Of a stretch of 23,773 bases of DNA, positions 20,998-23,773 are shown one piece after another. A program made the position numbers and the translations under genes. Origin of the DNA: JADLHS01 sp964553795 (GTDB lineage Bacteria; Verrucomicrobiota; Verrucomicrobiia; Limisphaerales; JADLHS01); NCBI GenBank assembly GCA_964553795.1, contig CAZKMR010000070.1, forward strand, positions 1-23,773, read 5' to 3'. Below the pieces are notes generated by a model, which searched no databases, was not told where the DNA came from, and saw only the letters and a list, made by a program, of their open reading frames with translations. Numbering within the stretch: the stretch's first letter is position 1; each line of letters begins with the position of its first letter.

Positions 20998-23585
20998 GAC
21001 TTTTGACCTTTCCCCGGATAAGGTTTCAGGAAGTAATCTTTCTTGCCGGTCGTCTGAGGTGCCGATGCCGACGCGGACGCCGCATCCGCTCCAAGCATTT
21101 CTTGCTCGGCACGCGACATCATATCCAGCCCTTGACTGGTTTGTTCGTCCGCGTTGCGCACGAGCGCGGATGGCAAGCCGAGCTTGCGCGCCGTCCGTGT
21201 TGTCTTCTCGCGCCGTTTCTCATCTGACTGCTTGCGCTCCGTGATGGCCTCGGTTTGCGCCTTCGTGTGGGCGGTCAATTCCTTCACCAGCGGCGCTACG
21301 AACGTCTGCCGCAGCACCGGCGCAAATTTGGCTTTGGTGGCGTGATACTCAGCGCGCGCGACGTTCACCACGCTCTGAGCCTGAGCCGTTGTGAGTTCCA
21401 TCTGAGGATCGGCCAAGAGCGCGTTGTTTGGCTCAAGGCGTGGCACGGTAAATGGATTGCGCAGCTTCATGTCGGTGAACGTGCATGATTCCGGAAATTC
21501 TGGATCCCAATGCGCCAGTAATTTCTCGCCGATCCGCGCTCCGGTTTGCGCGTCGCAATAGGTATGTCCGCGCAGCTCCACAAACCCGCACGGGAATTGT
21601 CGGCGGCGCAAATCTGGCGCGCGCACCGTCACTTCCTGCTGAACGTGCGAGAGCAGAATTTCGCACTCGGCATCAAAGGCCGCTGGCGGGTCGTTAAGGT
21701 TCTGGAAGATTTCAAACGCCTGCTCAGGTGAAAGCCCGGCACCGGTCATCGGGTCGCGAAGCTTCCGGCCTTCCTGTTTGGTGGAATTGTGTTTGGCGAT
21801 CAAGGCATGAACCGTCTCGCGCCATTGGTCCCAGACCATCATTCCAACTTCATGCGGGCTGGCTTTGCGACTTTTCACTGCCGCGACAGCTTCGCGCGTT
21901 TTCTGCGGGCAGTCGTGGCGCTCATCCCGCCCGGAATAACACGGCAGACGCTCCATGTGTTGAGTGATCAAACGGATGACGCCTTCGACGGGTTTCGAGT
22001 TCGGGCAAAATGACTCGCGGAACTGAATGGCGATGCTGCCGATCTTTGATTCCATTTCTGAAAGCGAACCGGCAAACCCAACGCCGCGACGTTCCAAACC
22101 GTATTCGATTTCTGCGGGTGAGAAGCGATGGAGATTCCGCTCCTTCGTCCCCTTGCCGATGTCCGCCATGCTGTTTGCGAGATGACTATTGCGCCACAGC
22201 CCGCCCTCGCGAACGATGAAGCGCGGCAGCCCATACTTCTTGAAGATGCGTTTGAACGGGCCGTAGAAGTCCATCACCTTGTATTGCGGCGATGGCGTGA
22301 TGCCGTGCCCGATGATGAAGTCGCTGCGGTAGTCGCTAATCAAAATCAACTGCGGCCGCATTGGAGTCCACCAACCAAGCCCATCCGGCACGGCTATATA
22401 GCAATCAGGCGTCTTATCGTCGCCGACGAGCGCCGTCATGGAAAAAATTCCATCGTAAGTGAGCTTGCGCCGGGGCTTCAGTTTGCGGGCGTAACGTTCA
22501 CCCTTCCCGATGATGCGCCAGGCTTCCACGTCTTTGAACTCCGCACGGAGCGACGCCGGTAAATAGGATTTGCTGCCAGCGGTATCGAGCGCGCGTTTGA
22601 TGCGCGGATCGGTGATTTGCCCGGCCTCGTTCAATTCACGCAACGCCGTGACGACGTGCCCGCCGGTGCAATCCGCTGCCGCGAGCTTCGCGAGTTTGAT
22701 CTGCTCAGGATCGTAAGGCGGCAACGTGGCCACGCCACGCCGTTCAGACCGTCCATCCGCGAAGGCTGAAGCGTCTCCATCAGTTGCGCGCCCGGCTTCA
22801 ATGGCGCGATCCAGGGCGACGCGGAGCGCGTTGTCTGTCTTCGCCAACTTCGGCGCAGCGGCGCAAAGAAACTTCAGCACGCGAAGTCGCTCCGCTTTGA
22901 ATTCCCGGCGATGCTCCATCACGGGCCGCAGATGCTCGTAAACACGTTTCCACAGAAGTGCTTTCTCATCGGCGGTTGGCTCGGCAGGATTGCCGAAAGA
23001 CTGAATCACTTCATGCAACCGATTAAACGCGGCGGGAGTTTCCTCTGCGGATTGAGGCTCGCTCGCTCTGCGGAGGTTTCCGGGCAGGAAAATTTCGGCA
23101 CGGTGAAATTGTTCCGCGCCGCGATCCCGCTCAATGGTGCGATTGAAAAGGTAGCGCCATCGCTCGGCAGTTATCACCCGCCCGAACTCGCGCTCATAGT
23201 TGCGCAATCCGATCTCAACCAGTTCGCCGCCTTCCAGGATCGGGCTGCGATGCCGCTCCAGAATTGGCAACAAGGCCCGCTGCAACTTCAGCGCTTCGGC
23301 TTGTTGTTCGGCGCAAACGTCGCGCCAGGGGAATTCTGGTTTCCAAGGTTCTACCGTTTCAAACAATGCGGCGACCGTGGCGAGGCCGCGTTTCGTCGCG
23401 GCGGATTCCAGTTCCTTTTGCAGCGACGCCGGCAGGGAGTCAAAAGCCCATTGCGAAGTGAGATTGCCGCGCACGACACATTCACCCGTAGCCGCCACAT
23501 CCGCCAACGCACGCCGAATCAATCGCGGCGCTCTACTGAGCGCGGCGGCGATTTGAGCGGCGGTGAATTGTGAGGTGTTAGACAT
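20994..23585 (-). CDS. Mu-type DDE transposase (MuA/TnsB-like)
   Basis: 863 residues. The N-terminus (about 5-58, FTAAQIAAALSRAPRLIRRAL ... WAFDSLPASLQKEL) matches the Mu-type winged DNA-binding domain with its characteristic 'SLP' end. The RNase-H-like core spans about 370-545: GDDKTPDCY (388-396), PQLILISDYRSDFIIGH (411-427), YGLPRFIVREGGLWRNSH (451-468) and SKPVEGVIRL (530-539). First-D and final-E positions (D389 or D390, E534) are present; at the place of the usual TDNG the sequence is REGG, so the second acid is Glu (E460). A Mu-type beta-barrel and a Lys/Arg-rich C-terminal tail follow (HTKAQTEAITERKQSDEKRREK). It starts directly after the stop of the upstream gene (TGAATG) with AAGGAG 12 nt ahead. 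Likely cuts and joins transposon ends. Confidence 0.88.
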   Translation of the reverse strand: MSNTSQFTAAQIAAALSRAPRLIRRALADVAATGECVVRGNLTSQWAFDSLPASLQKELESAATKRGLATVAALFETVEPWKPEFPWRDVCAEQQAEALKLQRALLPILERHRSPILEGGELVEIGLRNYEREFGRVITAERWRYLFNRTIERDRGAEQFHRAEIFLPGNLRRASEPQSAEETPAAFNRLHEVIQSFGNPAEPTADEKALLWKRVYEHLRPVMEHRREFKAERLRVLKFLCAAAPKLAKTDNALRVALDRAIEAGRATDGDASAFADGRSERRGVATLPPYDPEQIKLAKLAAADCTGGHVVTALRELNEAGQITDPRIKRALDTAGSKSYLPASLRAEFKDVEAWRIIGKGERYARKLKPRRKLTYDGIFSMTALVGDDKTPDCYIAVPDGLGWWTPMRPQLILISDYRSDFIIGHGITPSPQYKVMDFYGPFKRIFKKYGLPRFIVREGGLWRNSHLANSMADIGKGTKERNLHRFSPAEIEYGLERRGVGFAGSLSEMESKIGSIAIQFRESFCPNSKPVEGVIRLITQHMERLPCYSGRDERHDCPQKTREAVAAVKSRKASPHEVGMMVWDQWRETVHALIAKHNSTKQEGRKLRDPMTGAGLSPEQAFEIFQNLNDPPAAFDAECEILLSHVQQEVTVRAPDLRRRQFPCGFVELRGHTYCDAQTGARIGEKLLAHWDPEFPESCTFTDMKLRNPFTVPRLEPNNALLADPQMELTTAQAQSVVNVARAEYHATKAKFAPVLRQTFVAPLVKELTAHTKAQTEAITERKQSDEKRREKTTRTARKLGLPSALVRNADEQTSQGLDMMSRAEQEMLGADAASASASAPQTTGKKDYFLKPYPGKGQKS

Positions 23586-23771
23586 TCAGCGCGTCCACTC
23601 CTTTAGGAATTGATCGAAATCAATGTCTTCGACGCCTGTTGCCGCAGCCGCCAAGAAGAATGCAATTCCCACTGACCGAGCTTCGCCGATGGCTTGTTGG
23701 AATCGCTCGGGCAGTGCTGCTGGTTTTTCGATGCACTTAACACCGCGCATCTCCCCTTCGATGGAGTAGGG
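23586..23771 (-). CDS. Unidentified gene upstream of the transposase (3' end only)
   Basis: The last 61 codons of a frame that enters from the right window edge: it begins PYSIEGEMRGVKCIEKP, continues LPERFQQAIGEARSVGIAFFLAAAATG and ends in an acidic/aromatic tail FDQFLKEWTR. The stop TGA is followed at once by the transposase ATG in the same frame, and its last codons contain the AAGGAG that would serve the transposase. Coupling and strand show it belongs to the element, in the position of a small regulatory or accessory gene. It is too short to tell its family or true length. Confidence 0.6.
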   Translation of the reverse strand, partial: PYSIEGEMRGVKCIEKPAALPERFQQAIGEARSVGIAFFLAAAATGVEDIDFDQFLKEWTR

Positions 23772-23773
23772 CA

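Larger units (their letters stand above)
19092..23773 (-). mobile_element. Mu/Tn7-family transposable element (left end inside, right end beyond window)
   Basis: Three minus-strand genes in tight coupling: the 3' end of an unidentified gene, a DDE transposase with a Mu-type N-terminal helix-turn-helix, and an AAA ATPase. They form the A/B core of transposons such as Mu, Tn7 (TnsB/TnsC) and Tn552. The ATPase stop is only 134 bp from the sulfatase stop, so the element terminus must lie in 19092-19224. In Mu many phage genes follow B; their absence here argues for a compact transposon or a deleted prophage. A definite terminal repeat was not recognised; a TG at 19108 (TGCAGTTTGCAGGGACTCTG) is only a possible start. 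The boundary given is therefore approximate. Confidence 0.7.

Noticed and set aside
19225..23585. Complete Mu-like prophage
   Set aside because: No head, tail or lysis genes follow the ATPase gene; host sequence resumes within about 130 bp.

Overview
The window looks like a chromosomal segment of a Gram-negative bacterium of the PVC group, most likely a Verrucomicrobiota member. It carries LPS-type envelope genes (kdsA, an LptC/LptA-like OstA protein, lptB), outer-membrane beta-barrels, an S1 sulfatase, and a thioredoxin-like protein whose C-terminal tail (Y-x-V-x-x-S-T-x-L-x-x-W then F-Y-R-V) is of the kind common in verrucomicrobial secreted proteins. This assignment is inferred from gene content, not from a marker gene. 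A run of 100 Ns (6803-6902) is an assembly gap.

Layout. 2-724 is the C-terminal part of adenine deaminase. Next come a small membrane protein (minus), a zinc-metallopeptidase/ATP-grasp gene pair (1039-3094), an outer-membrane beta-barrel (minus) and a second small membrane protein. 4326-6802 is a minus-strand block of sufS, a PIN toxin/antitoxin pair and sufT, whose 5' end is lost in the gap. 6992-8215 is archaeal-type phosphoglycerate mutase, closed by a strong terminator. 8477-12062 is an LPS block (kdsA, lptC/A-like, lptB).

12163-17471 is the most interesting region, a putative extracytoplasmic thiol-redox locus. It holds an ECF sigma factor, a one-helix membrane partner, a secreted 73-aa protein with eight cysteines, a secreted peroxiredoxin-like protein, a DUF4266-like lipoprotein, a thioredoxin domain fused to an outer-membrane beta-barrel, and a second secreted thioredoxin-like protein. 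Two noncoding signals support regulation. One is an identical GGAATAAAT-N7-TCCGnC element upstream of both the sigma gene and the lipoprotein gene. The other is a pair of interleaved perfect 9-bp inverted repeats (H-type pseudoknot topology) ending 11 nt before the start codon of the Cys-rich gene. I infer an envelope oxidation or metal stress regulon in which sigma drives the lipoprotein/thioredoxin-barrel operon.

17553-19091 is a secreted sulfatase. From about 19092 to the right edge lies a compact Mu/Tn7-family transposable element on the minus strand: the end of an upstream gene, an 863-aa DDE transposase and a 590-aa AAA ATPase, translationally coupled. It ends close behind the sulfatase and continues beyond the window. 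I saw no rRNA, tRNA or CRISPR array, and no gene-free stretch longer than 300 bases.
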